Below the pieces are notes generated by a model. It had not been told where the DNA came from, did no database searches, and was given only the letters and a program-made list of their open reading frames with translations. A stretch of 64,000 nucleotides of DNA from Actinophytocola algeriensis (GTDB lineage Bacteria; Actinomycetota; Actinomycetes; Mycobacteriales; Pseudonocardiaceae). Of the stretch, positions 44,914 through 53,277 are shown one piece after another. The DNA lies in the NCBI RefSeq assembly GCF_014203735.1, contig NZ_JACHJQ010000002.1, positions 620,001 to 684,000 on the forward strand, written 5' to 3'. Every line of letters starts with the position of its first letter. The stretch's first letter is position 1. The translations under genes and the position numbers were made by a program.

Positions 44914-46320
44914 ATGACGGCGCTTCATGAGACGGTCACCGCCGCCACGACGGTCTCCGACGCAGTGGAAGAGACCGCGCGGCAACCGTACGAGTACGTC
45001 AGAAGAGAGCTGGTCGAGCCGGACTGGCGCCGGTTCCCGGGGTGGAGTCACATCACGGACGCCCAGTGGCGGGACGCACAGTGGCAGCGGGTGCACTGTG
45101 TGAAGAACATCAAGCAGCTACGCGCCGTGATGGGCGATCTGCTCGCCGAGTCGTTCTACGACGACCTCGTGGCGGACCAGGAGCGGCTGGCGACGATGTC
45201 GATGCTGCTGCCGCCGCAGATGCTGAACACGATGGCGCCGACGGCGACCGGTGGCGACATCACCAAGGAGTTCCTGGCGGATCCGGTACGCCGGTACATG
45301 ATGCCGGTCGCGAGCGACCGCGACCCGGTGTGGCCGAACCACCCGCACTCGTCGCGCGACTCGCTGCACGAGGCGGAGATGTGGGTCGTCGAGGGATTGA
45401 CCCACCGCTATCCGACCAAGGTGCTGGCCGAGCTGCTGTCGACCTGCCCCCAGTACTGCGGGCACTGCACGCGGATGGACCTGGTCGGCAACTCGACCCC
45501 GTCGGTGGACAAGCACAAGCTGTCGCTCAAGCCGGTCGACCGCCAGGACCAGATGATCGACTACCTGAAGAAGACCCCCGGCGTCCGGGACGTGGTGGTC
45601 TCCGGCGGCGACGTGGCGAACGTCCCGTGGCACCAGCTCGAGTCGTTCCTCATGCGGCTGCTCGACATCGAGACCGTGCGGGACATCCGGCTCGCCACCA
45701 AGGCGCTGGCCGGCCTGCCGCAGCACTGGCTGCAGCCCAAGGTCGTTGAGGGCCTGGAGCGGGTCGCGCGCACCGCGCACCGGCGCGGCGTCAACCTGGC
45801 GATACACACGCACGTGAACCACGCGCAGTCGGTGACCCCGCTGGTCGCGGAGGCCGCCCGCACGGCGCTGGACGTGGGGGTGCGCGACGTCCGCAACCAG
45901 GGCGTGCTGATGCGGGGCGTCAACGCGACCCCGGACGATCTGCTGGACCTGTGCTTCGCGCTGCAGGGCGAGGCGAACATCCTGCCGTACTACTTCTACA
46001 TGTGCGACATGATCCCGAACGCCGAGCACTGGCGGGTCGCCGTGTGGGAGGCACAGGCGCTGCAGCACGCGATCATGGGTTACCTGCCCGGCTACGCGAC
46101 CCCGCGCATCATCTGCGACGTGCCGTACGTCGGGAAGCGCTGGGTGCACCAGCTGGCGGAGTACGACCGCGAGCACGGCATCTCGTACTGGACGAAGAAC
46201 TACCGCACGGGCATCGAGCACGCCGACGCCGACGCCCTGTCGCGGCACTACCCGTACTACGACCCGATCAGCACGCTGCCCGAGGCCGGTCAGCAGTGGT
46301 GGCGTGACTCGGGAGAGTAG
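44914..46320 (+). CDS. kamA: Lysine 2,3-aminomutase (radical SAM)
   Basis: The 468-residue radical SAM enzyme has Cys178, Cys182 and Cys185 in STCPQYCGHCTR. Asp365 (FYMCDMI) and Asp402 (IICDVPY) match the two Asp that hold the side-chain amino group of lysine in the clostridial enzyme, and Lys408 in VPYVGKRW is the likely PLP lysine. The usual GGGGK loop is replaced by PYVGK, and the tail (YWTKNYRTGIEHADADA) differs as well, so this is a divergent branch. It converts L-lysine to L-beta-lysine. AGGAGGA precedes the ATG at 44914. It shares an 81-nt divergent promoter region with kdd. Confidence 0.94.
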   Translation: MTALHETVTAATTVSDAVEETARQPYEYVRRELVEPDWRRFPGWSHITDAQWRDAQWQRVHCVKNIKQLRAVMGDLLAESFYDDLVADQERLATMSMLLPPQMLNTMAPTATGGDITKEFLADPVRRYMMPVASDRDPVWPNHPHSSRDSLHEAEMWVVEGLTHRYPTKVLAELLSTCPQYCGHCTRMDLVGNSTPSVDKHKLSLKPVDRQDQMIDYLKKTPGVRDVVVSGGDVANVPWHQLESFLMRLLDIETVRDIRLATKALAGLPQHWLQPKVVEGLERVARTAHRRGVNLAIHTHVNHAQSVTPLVAEAARTALDVGVRDVRNQGVLMRGVNATPDDLLDLCFALQGEANILPYYFYMCDMIPNAEHWRVAVWEAQALQHAIMGYLPGYATPRIICDVPYVGKRWVHQLAEYDREHGISYWTKNYRTGIEHADADALSRHYPYYDPISTLPEAGQQWWRDSGE

Positions 46321-46362
46321 CGACCCGGACAAACACAGCTCGGCCGGCTCGGAGGCCTGACC

Positions 46363-46407
46363 GTGAGTGCGCCCGGCGTGCGCAGGGGCGACGCCGGGCG
46401 CAGTCAC
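46363..46407. terminator. Hairpin between kamA and aldo/keto reductase gene
   Basis: A 17-bp stem with one mismatch (GTGAGTGCGCCCGGCGT and its complement at 46391-46407) closes an 11-base loop between two convergent genes. Confidence 0.88.
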
Positions 46408-46414
46408 GGGTGCG

Positions 46415-47239
46415 TCAGTTGAACTGGTCGGGGTCCGGGCCGGTGCGCAGGCCGCGCTCCAGCGCGGACAGCGACGCCACGTCGTCGTCGGTCAGTTCGA
46501 AGCCGAAGACGTCGAGGTTCTCCGCGATCCGGGACGGGGTCACCGACTTCGGGATCACGATGTTGCCCAGCCGCAGGTGCCAGCGGAGCACGACCTGCGC
46601 GGCGGTACGGTCGTATTTCTTCGCGAGCGACGTCACGACGTCCTCCGCCAGGAGGTCGCCGCCCTTCGCGAGCGGGCTCCACGCCTCCGTGGCGATGCCG
46701 AGCTCGGCGTCGGTCGCGCGGACCGCCTCGTTGGTGAGGTACGGGTGCAGCTCGACCTGGTTCACCGCGGGCACGGTGCCGGTCTCGTCGACCAGCCGCC
46801 GCAGGTGGTCCGGCTGGAAGTTCGACACGCCGATGGCCCGCACGCGGCCGTCGGCCAGCAGCTTCTCGAACGCGCGCCAGGTGTCGACGTACCTGTCGCG
46901 CTGCGGCGTCGGCCAGTGGATCAGGTACAGGTCGAGGTACTCCAGGCCCAGCCTGGACAGCGAGTCGTCGAAGGCCCGCAGCGCCGAGTCGTAGCCCTGG
47001 TCGCTGTTCCACAGCTTCGTCGTGATGAACAGCTCGTCGCGCGCGACGCCGGACTTGGCGAGCGCCGCGGCGACGCCCTCCTCGTTGCCGTAGATCTTGG
47101 CGGTGTCGATGCTGCGGTACCCGGCGTCGAGCGCGGCGGTCACGGCCGCCTCGGTCTCGTCGTTCGGGACCTGGAAGACGCCGAAGCCCAGCTGGGGCAT
47201 CTCGACGCCGTTGTTCAGCTTCACGTTCGGGACAGTCAT
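46415..47239 (-). CDS. Aldo/keto reductase
   Basis: The 274-residue AKR has the family marks MPQLGFGVFQV, RSIDTAKIYGNEEGV (Asp and Tyr of the tetrad), TTKLWNSDQGYDSALRAFDD with Lys, LIHWPTP with His, IGVSNFQPDHL and IPKSVTPSRIAENL. It reduces carbonyls with NADPH, and closest homologues are 2,5-diketo-D-gluconate reductase-like. ATG at 47239 follows AGGAG. It lies 13 nt behind an SDR on the same strand, so both oxidoreductases are probably induced together by the divergent MarR regulator. Confidence 0.93.
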   Translation of the reverse strand: MTVPNVKLNNGVEMPQLGFGVFQVPNDETEAAVTAALDAGYRSIDTAKIYGNEEGVAAALAKSGVARDELFITTKLWNSDQGYDSALRAFDDSLSRLGLEYLDLYLIHWPTPQRDRYVDTWRAFEKLLADGRVRAIGVSNFQPDHLRRLVDETGTVPAVNQVELHPYLTNEAVRATDAELGIATEAWSPLAKGGDLLAEDVVTSLAKKYDRTAAQVVLRWHLRLGNIVIPKSVTPSRIAENLDVFGFELTDDDVASLSALERGLRTGPDPDQFN

Positions 47240-47252
47240 CGCTTTCTCCTGG

Positions 47253-48047
47253 TCAGGGGATGATCGTGGGCGCCACGCCACCGTCGCCGCGCAACGCAGC
47301 GCCGGTGGTCGAGGACGCGAGGTCGGAGGCCACGTAGGTGATCAGGTTGGCGATCTCCTGTGGCCGGATCAGCCTGCCGAGCAGCGACGTCGGCCGCTCC
47401 TCCGCCATGAACCGGCGCTCGGCCTCCTCGAACGGCACGTCGGCGCCGATGCGGTCGCGGACGAACTCGGCGACGCCGGGCGTCAGCGTCGGACCGGGCA
47501 GGACCGTGTTCACGGTGACTCCTGTACCCGCGACCTCCTGCGCCATGCCGCGCGCGACCGAGATCTGCGCGGTCTTCGTCATGCCGTAGTGCACCATTTC
47601 GGTCGGGATGAACACGGCCGACTCCGAGCTCACGAAGATCACCCGGCCCCAGCCGCGGTCCGCCATGCGGGGTGCGTAGTGCCGCGCGAGGCGGACCCCG
47701 GACAGGACGTTGACCTCGAAGAACCGTTGCCACTCTGCGTCCGGGATCTCGAAGACGGGCGTGGCGGAGAAGATGCCGGCGTTGTTGACGAGGACGTCGA
47801 CGTCGGGCACCTCGGCGATCAGGGCGTTCGCGCCGTCGGCGGTGCCGACGTCCGCCGCGACGCCGCTGACGAGGTCCGACCCGGCCTCGGCCCGTAACGC
47901 CTCGACCGTCGCGTCGACGCGGTCCTTGCTCCGGCCGTTGACCACCACCGCGGCGCCTGCCCGTGCGAGGGTCGCCGCGGTGGCCTGCCCGATGCCCGAG
48001 GTGGAGCCCGTGACGAGGGCTCTCTTCCCGGTGAGGTCGATGTTCAT
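47253..48047 (-). CDS. Short-chain dehydrogenase/reductase
   Basis: The 264-residue classical SDR has VTGSTSGIGQATAATLARAG, DVLVNNAGIF, a catalytic Ser in VIFVSSESAVF and the Tyr/Lys pair in MVHYGMTKTAQISVARG. The substrate is unknown. The promoter region toward the divergent marR contains one arm of a 10-bp inverted repeat, only 16 nt from its ATG. Operon with the aldo/keto reductase. Confidence 0.93.
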   Translation of the reverse strand: MNIDLTGKRALVTGSTSGIGQATAATLARAGAAVVVNGRSKDRVDATVEALRAEAGSDLVSGVAADVGTADGANALIAEVPDVDVLVNNAGIFSATPVFEIPDAEWQRFFEVNVLSGVRLARHYAPRMADRGWGRVIFVSSESAVFIPTEMVHYGMTKTAQISVARGMAQEVAGTGVTVNTVLPGPTLTPGVAEFVRDRIGADVPFEEAERRFMAEERPTSLLGRLIRPQEIANLITYVASDLASSTTGAALRGDGGVAPTIIP

Positions 48048-48062
48048 GTTCCTCCAGTACTA

Positions 48063-48107
48063 TGCAAATACCAGCGTCGACAATAGTTGCACACGCAGGT
48101 ATTTGCA
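48063..48107. promoter_or_regulatory. Split inverted repeat between SDR and marR
   Basis: TGCAAATACC (48063) and GGTATTTGCA (48098) are exact complements, 25 bases apart. Each arm lies near one gene start, which fits two half-sites or two MarR dimers on a shared divergent promoter region. Confidence 0.72.
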
Positions 48108-48126
48108 GCGCGAGGAGCTGAGTCGC

Positions 48127-48573
48127 TTGTCACTCGATGATGACGCCGCCGAGGCGAGGGCGCAGGGCTGGCGCACGCTGGCGGCACTGCACGCCAGGAT
48201 CGAGGACTCGCTGGAGAAGGCGCTACGCCGCGAGCACAGCCTGTCGGTGAGCGAGTACGGCGTGCTGGACGTGCTGGCCAGGCAGGACGGCTGGCACATG
48301 CGCATGACCCAGCTGTCCAATGCCGTCGTACTGAGCCAGTCGGCGACGACGCGGCTCGTCACCCGGCTCGAGGACCGCGGCCTGCTGCAGCGGTACCTGT
48401 GCCCGACCGACCGCCGCGGCATCTACACCGAGGTGACCCCCGCGGGCCACGAGCTGCTGGCCGCCGCCCGCCCCACCCACGACGCGACGGTCTCGGCGGC
48501 ACTGGACGAGGCCGGCGAGGTGCCGGAGCTGGCACCGCTGGTGCAGGCACTGGACCGCCTCGGCGTCGGTTGA
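48127..48573 (+). CDS. MarR family regulator of the SDR/AKR pair
   Basis: The protein has 148 residues with an alternative TTG start at 48127 (GAGGAG nine bases upstream); TTG at 48103 would add eight residues and overlap the operator arm. The winged helix is WHMRMTQLSNAVVLSQSATT RLVTRLEDRG then CPTDRRGIYTEVTPAGHEL. The divergent dehydrogenase pair is the likely target; the effector is unknown. No redox Cys is in the N-terminal helix. Confidence 0.85.
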   Translation: MSLDDDAAEARAQGWRTLAALHARIEDSLEKALRREHSLSVSEYGVLDVLARQDGWHMRMTQLSNAVVLSQSATTRLVTRLEDRGLLQRYLCPTDRRGIYTEVTPAGHELLAAARPTHDATVSAALDEAGEVPELAPLVQALDRLGVG

Positions 48574-48688
48574 CCCGCACGCGGTCCCGCGCCGATTGAC
48601 CGACCGTCCTTTTGGCGGCTGTTCGCGGCGCGGGTGCTCGGGAACAATCCGGCGAGGTTGACCCTGCGCATCCCCGAGGAGTCCCCGC

Positions 48689-50086
48689 GTGCACAACCGA
48701 AGAAAGACGTTCGCGGCCATGGCGGCGACGCTGCTCGCCACCACCGCGATCGGGCTGACCACGGCCGCGCCCGTCCAGGCGGCGCCGGCCGACATCGCCG
48801 ACCAGCTCGCCGCGATCCCCGGCATGACCGTGGCCGAGCAGCCCCCGCCTTCCGCGGGCTACCGGTTCTTCTTCCTGACCTACCGGCAGCCGGTCGACCA
48901 CACGAAACCGTCCGGGCAGACGTTCGCCCAGCGGCTCCAGCTGCTGCACCGCGACGTCAGCCGCCCGATGATCCTGCACACCACCGGCTACGACATGCCG
49001 GAGTACGCGTTCCGCGCCGAGCCGACGCAGCTCGTCGACGGCAACCAGATCTCGGTGGAGCAACGCTTCTTCTCCCCGTCGCGGCCGAACCCCGCCGACT
49101 GGAGCAAGCTGAACATCTGGCAGGCGGCGACCGACCACCACCGGATCACGCAGGCGCTGAAGACGATCTACTCGGCGAAGTGGCTGTCCACCGGCGCCAG
49201 CAAGGGCGGCATGACCTCGGTGTACCACCGCCGCTTCTACCCGAGGGACGTCGACGGCGTGGTCGCGTACGTGGCGCCGAACGACCCGAACAACCGCGAG
49301 GACAGCGCGTACGACGAGTTCTTCGACTCGGTCGGCAGCACGCCCGCGTGCCGCACCGCGCTGAAGACGCTGCAGGACGAGGCGCTGTCGCGGCGCACCG
49401 ACATGGTGAACCGGTACGACGCGCTCGCCGCCGAGCAGGGCCTGCACTTCGACCAGGTCTTCGGGTCGACGGACAAGGCGTTCGAGATGGCCGTGCTCGA
49501 CACCGAGTGGGCGTTCTGGCAGTACAACACAGAGGCGAACTGCGACGTGCCCGGCCGGGACGCGACGAGCGACGAGATCTTCGCGTTCATCGACCAGACC
49601 GCGGGCTTCTCGTTCTACTCGGACGAGGGGATCCTCCCGTACGCGCCGTACTTCTACCAGGCGGCGACCCAGCTGGGCTGGCCGCAGCCGAAGTTCCGCT
49701 ACCTGCGGGACGGGGTGCGCTACCCGGGCATGTACCAGGCGAACTCCAGCCTGCCCGCCGAGCTGCAGTCGCGGCACGACGCGTGGCCGATGGCCGACGT
49801 CGACCACTGGGTCACGAAGACGGCGAGCCAGATGCTGTTCGTGTACGGCTCCAACGACCCGTGGGGTGCGGAACCGTTCCACCCCAGCGGCAAGGACTCG
49901 TACACCTACACCGCGCCGGGCGCGAACCACGGCGCGAACATCGCCCGCCTGACCGCCGCGGACGCGGCGGCGGCACGGGCGGCCGTGCTGCGGTGGGCCG
50001 GGGTGGCGACGCAGGCGGCACAGCGGTCCTCGTCGACCGCGGTGCTCGACTCGCGCAACCCTGACCTGCAGCGACGTCCCATCTAG
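48689..50086 (+). CDS. Secreted S37-type prolyl tri/tetrapeptidyl aminopeptidase
   Basis: The 465-residue protein has a signal peptide (MHNRRKTFAAMAATLLATTA). The catalytic serine lies in WLSTGASKGGMTSVYHRRFY, as in the S37/PS-10 family, with VYGSNDPWGAE (acid) and APGANHGANI (His). The family includes Streptomyces mobaraensis tri/tetrapeptidyl aminopeptidase, which removes pro-peptide ends from secreted proteins such as transglutaminase. GTG at 48689 has GAGGAG upstream. A hairpin follows. Chosen over other alpha/beta hydrolases because of the conserved block after the nucleophile (DVDGVVAYVAPNDPNNRED). Confidence 0.92.
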   Translation: MHNRRKTFAAMAATLLATTAIGLTTAAPVQAAPADIADQLAAIPGMTVAEQPPPSAGYRFFFLTYRQPVDHTKPSGQTFAQRLQLLHRDVSRPMILHTTGYDMPEYAFRAEPTQLVDGNQISVEQRFFSPSRPNPADWSKLNIWQAATDHHRITQALKTIYSAKWLSTGASKGGMTSVYHRRFYPRDVDGVVAYVAPNDPNNREDSAYDEFFDSVGSTPACRTALKTLQDEALSRRTDMVNRYDALAAEQGLHFDQVFGSTDKAFEMAVLDTEWAFWQYNTEANCDVPGRDATSDEIFAFIDQTAGFSFYSDEGILPYAPYFYQAATQLGWPQPKFRYLRDGVRYPGMYQANSSLPAELQSRHDAWPMADVDHWVTKTASQMLFVYGSNDPWGAEPFHPSGKDSYTYTAPGANHGANIARLTAADAAAARAAVLRWAGVATQAAQRSSSTAVLDSRNPDLQRRPI

Positions 50087-50094
50087 CACGACCG

Positions 50095-50131
50095 GACGGC
50101 AGGCCTCGCGATGATCTCGGGGCCTGCCGTC
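50095..50131 (+). terminator. Hairpin after the S37 peptidase gene
   Basis: GACGGCAGGCC and its exact complement (50121-50131) make an 11-bp stem with a 15-base loop, eight nt after the stop codon. Confidence 0.8.
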
Positions 50132-50158
50132 GGCCGTTGTTCCTTAAGATGAGTCCCG

Positions 50159-51211
50159 ATGCGACCCTCGGGATGGCTTGTCCTCTTCCTCGTCCTGGTC
50201 ATGGCCACGTTCGGGCTGGCCGGCGACCACCGGTTTCCCGCGCCGGAACCCCTGCCCGGCCCGCCGGAGGACGCGCCGACCGCGATCGTCGCCATGGGGG
50301 ACAGCACGATCTCCGGTGAGGGCGCGGGCGACTACGAGCGCGGCACCGACGGGGAGAAGGGCAACTGGTGCCACCGCTCCTCCCACGCGTCGATCTTCCA
50401 GGTGGAGGTGCCCGGGGTGGACAAGGCGTTCAACCTCGCGTGCTCCGGCGCGCCGTCCGCGCAGGTCGGGCTCGGCAACGTCGAGCAGTACACCGAGATC
50501 TCGCAGTCCAAGCAGCTCGCGCGGATCGCCACCCGCAACCGGGTGACGGCGATCGTGGTGGCGTCCGGCGCCAACGACGACCCGTCCTTCTCGCACGTGC
50601 TCGACTCGTGCGTGCAGGCGTGGGCCGGGCGCGGGCAGCCGTGCAGCAAGTCGGTCGGGCCGGAGTGGGAGCGGCGGGTCGACCGGATGATCCCCAAGCT
50701 GACGAAAGCGCTGCGGGACATCAAGACCGTGATGCGCAACGCCGGCTACGCCCGTACCGACTACGAACTGGTCGTCCAGTCGTACGCGGCACCGGTCGGC
50801 CCGGACGTCGTGCGCGGGCTGCAGGACCTGTCGGGCTGCCCGTTCCTGACGCAGGACCTGCGGTGGGTGGAGGGCGACGCGGTCCCGGTGCTCACGGCGG
50901 GCGTGCGCACCGCGGCACGCGACGCGGACGTCCGGTTCCTCGACCTGTCGCGGGCTGGGGTCGGGCGCGAGGCGTGCACGTCGGAGCGTGACCCGGACAG
51001 CGAGTGGTTCCGGCGGCTGGCCGTCGAGTGGGACAACCTCGAGCACGACGAGCGCGCCACCCACGCGCTGCAGGAGTCCTTCCACCCCAACGCGAACGGG
51101 CACCGGCAGTTCGGTCAGTGCCTGTCGGAGTTCCTCACGTCGACCGACCGGGCGGCGGCGTGCCTCGTCGGCCGCGACGGTGAACTGCACGCCGCGGCAA
51201 GCGCTGACTAG
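50159..51211 (+). CDS. SGNH/GDSL-type esterase, secreted or anchored
   Basis: The 350-residue protein begins with a membrane helix (MRPSGWLVLFLVLVMATFGL) and the block I motif AIVAMGDSTISGEGAGDY; VASGANDD is block III and SFHPNANGHRQFGQC block V with His. Several Cys (CHRSS, LACSGAP, SGCPFL, CLSEF) suggest disulfides outside the cell. Such esterases act on lipids or acylated glycans. Its end overlaps the HAD gene by 77 nt, tail to tail. Confidence 0.9.
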   Translation: MRPSGWLVLFLVLVMATFGLAGDHRFPAPEPLPGPPEDAPTAIVAMGDSTISGEGAGDYERGTDGEKGNWCHRSSHASIFQVEVPGVDKAFNLACSGAPSAQVGLGNVEQYTEISQSKQLARIATRNRVTAIVVASGANDDPSFSHVLDSCVQAWAGRGQPCSKSVGPEWERRVDRMIPKLTKALRDIKTVMRNAGYARTDYELVVQSYAAPVGPDVVRGLQDLSGCPFLTQDLRWVEGDAVPVLTAGVRTAARDADVRFLDLSRAGVGREACTSERDPDSEWFRRLAVEWDNLEHDERATHALQESFHPNANGHRQFGQCLSEFLTSTDRAAACLVGRDGELHAAASAD

Positions 51212-51812
51212 CCACCAGCGCACGGAACCGCGCCACCTCGGTGAAGTGGTGCCCGGCCATGCCGAGCGTGCGGGCGGCGGCGACGTTCGTGGCGCTGTCG
51301 TCGACGAACAGGCAGCGCTCCGGCGGCACCCCGGCCGCGACGGCCGCGGCGAGGTAGATGGCGGGTTCCGGTTTGGCGACACCGAGCCGGGCGCTGCTCA
51401 CGATCGCGTCCACGTGCCGGGCCAGCCCCAGCGCGTCCACATCGGACTCCAGACGGGTGGTCGCGTTGGTGACGAGCACGACCGGGCCGTGTGCGCGGGC
51501 GTCCGCGAGCACCTCGGCGACGTCGTCGTCGATGGCTCCCGCGCCCGCCGACCACGCCGCGACCAGGTCCGCCGCCCGGTCGGTGTGCACGCGGAGGTCG
51601 TCGGCGACCGCGGCCCGCCAGTCGTCGTCGGTGCACTGCCCGGTGATCGCGGGCAGGAGCCGGTGCGGCGCGAACGCCGCGGCGGCGAGAGCGCCATCCG
51701 GCACGCCGTGCGCCCGTTCGAGGTCGGTCAGCGCGGGCCAGCGGCGGAGCACCCCGTCGAGGTCGCACAGGATCGCGTCGAAGGTCACGGCGGCCGCGGT
51801 TCGCTCGCTCAC
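51135..51812 (-). CDS. HAD family hydrolase
   Basis: The 225-residue HAD-like phosphatase has motif I FDAILCDLDGVL, motif II VLVTNAT, motif III Lys in RLGVAKPEPAIYL and motif IV CLFVDDSATNV. The C-terminal ~25 residues are basic and probably read-through opposite the SGNH gene. GTG at 51812 overlaps the SDR stop (GTGA), so the pair is cotranscribed. The substrate is unknown. Confidence 0.88.
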   Translation of the reverse strand: MSERTAAAVTFDAILCDLDGVLRRWPALTDLERAHGVPDGALAAAAFAPHRLLPAITGQCTDDDWRAAVADDLRVHTDRAADLVAAWSAGAGAIDDDVAEVLADARAHGPVVLVTNATTRLESDVDALGLARHVDAIVSSARLGVAKPEPAIYLAAAVAAGVPPERCLFVDDSATNVAAARTLGMAGHHFTEVARFRALVASQRLPRRAVHRRGRRGTPPPGRST

Positions 51813-52576
51813 AGCGCGTGCCCGCCCGCGACCTGGAGCACCTGGCCGGTGATCCACCTGGCCTGGTGCGAGGCGAGGAACACCACGGCGTCGGCGATGT
51901 CCTCCGGGGTGCCCACGCGGCCAAGCGGCACGATCGCGCTGACCTGTTCGACCAGGTCGTCGGCTATCCAGCCGGTCTGCACCGGTCCCGGGGCGACGGC
52001 GTTGACGCGGATGCCGCGTGGGCCGAGGTCGAGCGCGGCGGCGCGGGTGAACGCCTCCAGCGCGGCCTTGGACGTGCCGTAGCCGAGCTGCCCGGGGAAC
52101 GCGCGGGCGGCGTCGGTCGAGATGTTGACCACGCACGGCGGCGGGTCGCCCGCCCTGCGCGCCAGTTCGGCGACGAGCAGCGCGGGTGCGATGGCGTTGA
52201 CGCGGTAGTGGCGGTCGAGACCGTCGTGGGTGAGCGCGTCGATGGTGTCCGGGCTCTCGCAGTGCGCCGCGTTGTTGACCAGCACGTCCACCGGCCCGGC
52301 CGCGTCGAACAGGCGGGTGGCGGCGTCCGGTGCCGCGAGGTCGCCGCTGACGGCGACGCCACCCAGCTCCGCCGCCAGTTCCTCCGCGCCCGTCGGCAGC
52401 GTGTGTTCCCAGCTGACGCCGTCGGGTGCGGCCGGCGCCTCGGCGAGGTGGTGGATCACGACGCGGGCGCCCTCGGCGGCGAACGCGCGGCTGATGGCGG
52501 CGCCGATGCCGCCCGCTCCCCCGGTCACCAGGACCGTGCGCCCGTTGAGTTCTGTGTTGACCACGGCGCCGATCAT
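51809..52576 (-). CDS. Short-chain dehydrogenase/reductase
   Basis: The 255-residue SDR has TVLVTGGAGGIGAAISRAFA, VDVLVNNAAHCES, VNISTDAARAF with Ser and LGYGTSKAALEAFTRA with Tyr/Lys. ATG at 52576 overlaps the last codon of the upstream pseudogene as ATGA, a relic of a coupled operon; GTG at 52561 is an alternative start. Substrate unknown. Confidence 0.9.
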   Translation of the reverse strand: MIGAVVNTELNGRTVLVTGGAGGIGAAISRAFAAEGARVVIHHLAEAPAAPDGVSWEHTLPTGAEELAAELGGVAVSGDLAAPDAATRLFDAAGPVDVLVNNAAHCESPDTIDALTHDGLDRHYRVNAIAPALLVAELARRAGDPPPCVVNISTDAARAFPGQLGYGTSKAALEAFTRAAALDLGPRGIRVNAVAPGPVQTGWIADDLVEQVSAIVPLGRVGTPEDIADAVVFLASHQARWITGQVLQVAGGHAL

Positions 52577-53164
52577 GCCCGGCGGGCGGCGATGTCGGCG
52601 ACCGCGAATCGGGCGTCGGACGTCGTCGGGTGGTCCGGGCCGAGCACGTGTTCCGCGTCCGCCGCGAGGTGTTCTGCCAGGTCGAGTGCCTCGTCGTGGC
52701 GTTGGGCGGCGTCCAGCGCGGCGATGCGGGACAGGCGTATCTCCAACGTGGTCCGCGCGGTCCCGCACCAGCTCCCGGGCCAGGCCTGCGGCGCGGTGCG
52801 GGTCACCGCGGCCGTCGACCGTCGCGCCGGTGTGCCACACCCGGCGCAGCCGGAGGTCGGCGAGATCGTCCGCGGGCAGGTCGGCGGCCGCCTCGAGCGC
52901 GGCGGGACCGTCGGGCACCACGCACCGGCGATGTGGCAGCGAGGCGCGCAGGGCCTCGTACGCGAGCCTGGTCCTGCCCGCCACGGCGTCGCCGACGACA
53001 AGCACGAACCCCCCGCCCGAGCGCATCGACCAGGTCCGGCAGCCGGCCCCTCGGCACGAACGGCGGCACGGGATGGCCGCCGGGTGCACGCCGGGTGCGA
53101 GCGGATCGGCGAGCCTGCGCACCCTGGTGACCCGCAGGTCCCGGCGACGTCGCTTGATCCGCAT
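52573..53164 (-). pseudogene. Decayed P-loop/tetratricopeptide protein gene
   Basis: Pieces of one protein are scattered over three frames in the correct order: DLRVTRVRRLADPLAPGVHP (frame of 53164), VPPFVPRGRLPDLVDALG in a second frame, GFVLVVGDAVAGRTRLAYEA and VVPDGPAALEAA back in the first, then LEIRLSRIAALDAAQRHDEA and DAEHVLGPDHPTTSDARFAV in a third to a stop at 52573. The intact family joins a P-loop domain to many TPR_10 repeats; only the last repeat survives. At least three frameshifts and a large internal deletion make a functional product impossible. The Walker A Lys is also replaced (GDAVAGRT). Confidence 0.8.
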
Positions 53165-53277
53165 CGTGCGGATGCTGGTGAGTACCGCCGCGGTAGGCGA
53201 CGATCATCGGTGGTTCACCCGTGGTTCGCCGCGGTGCCCTACCGTGTCGGCCACCCGAGACTCTGGAGGTTGTCCCC

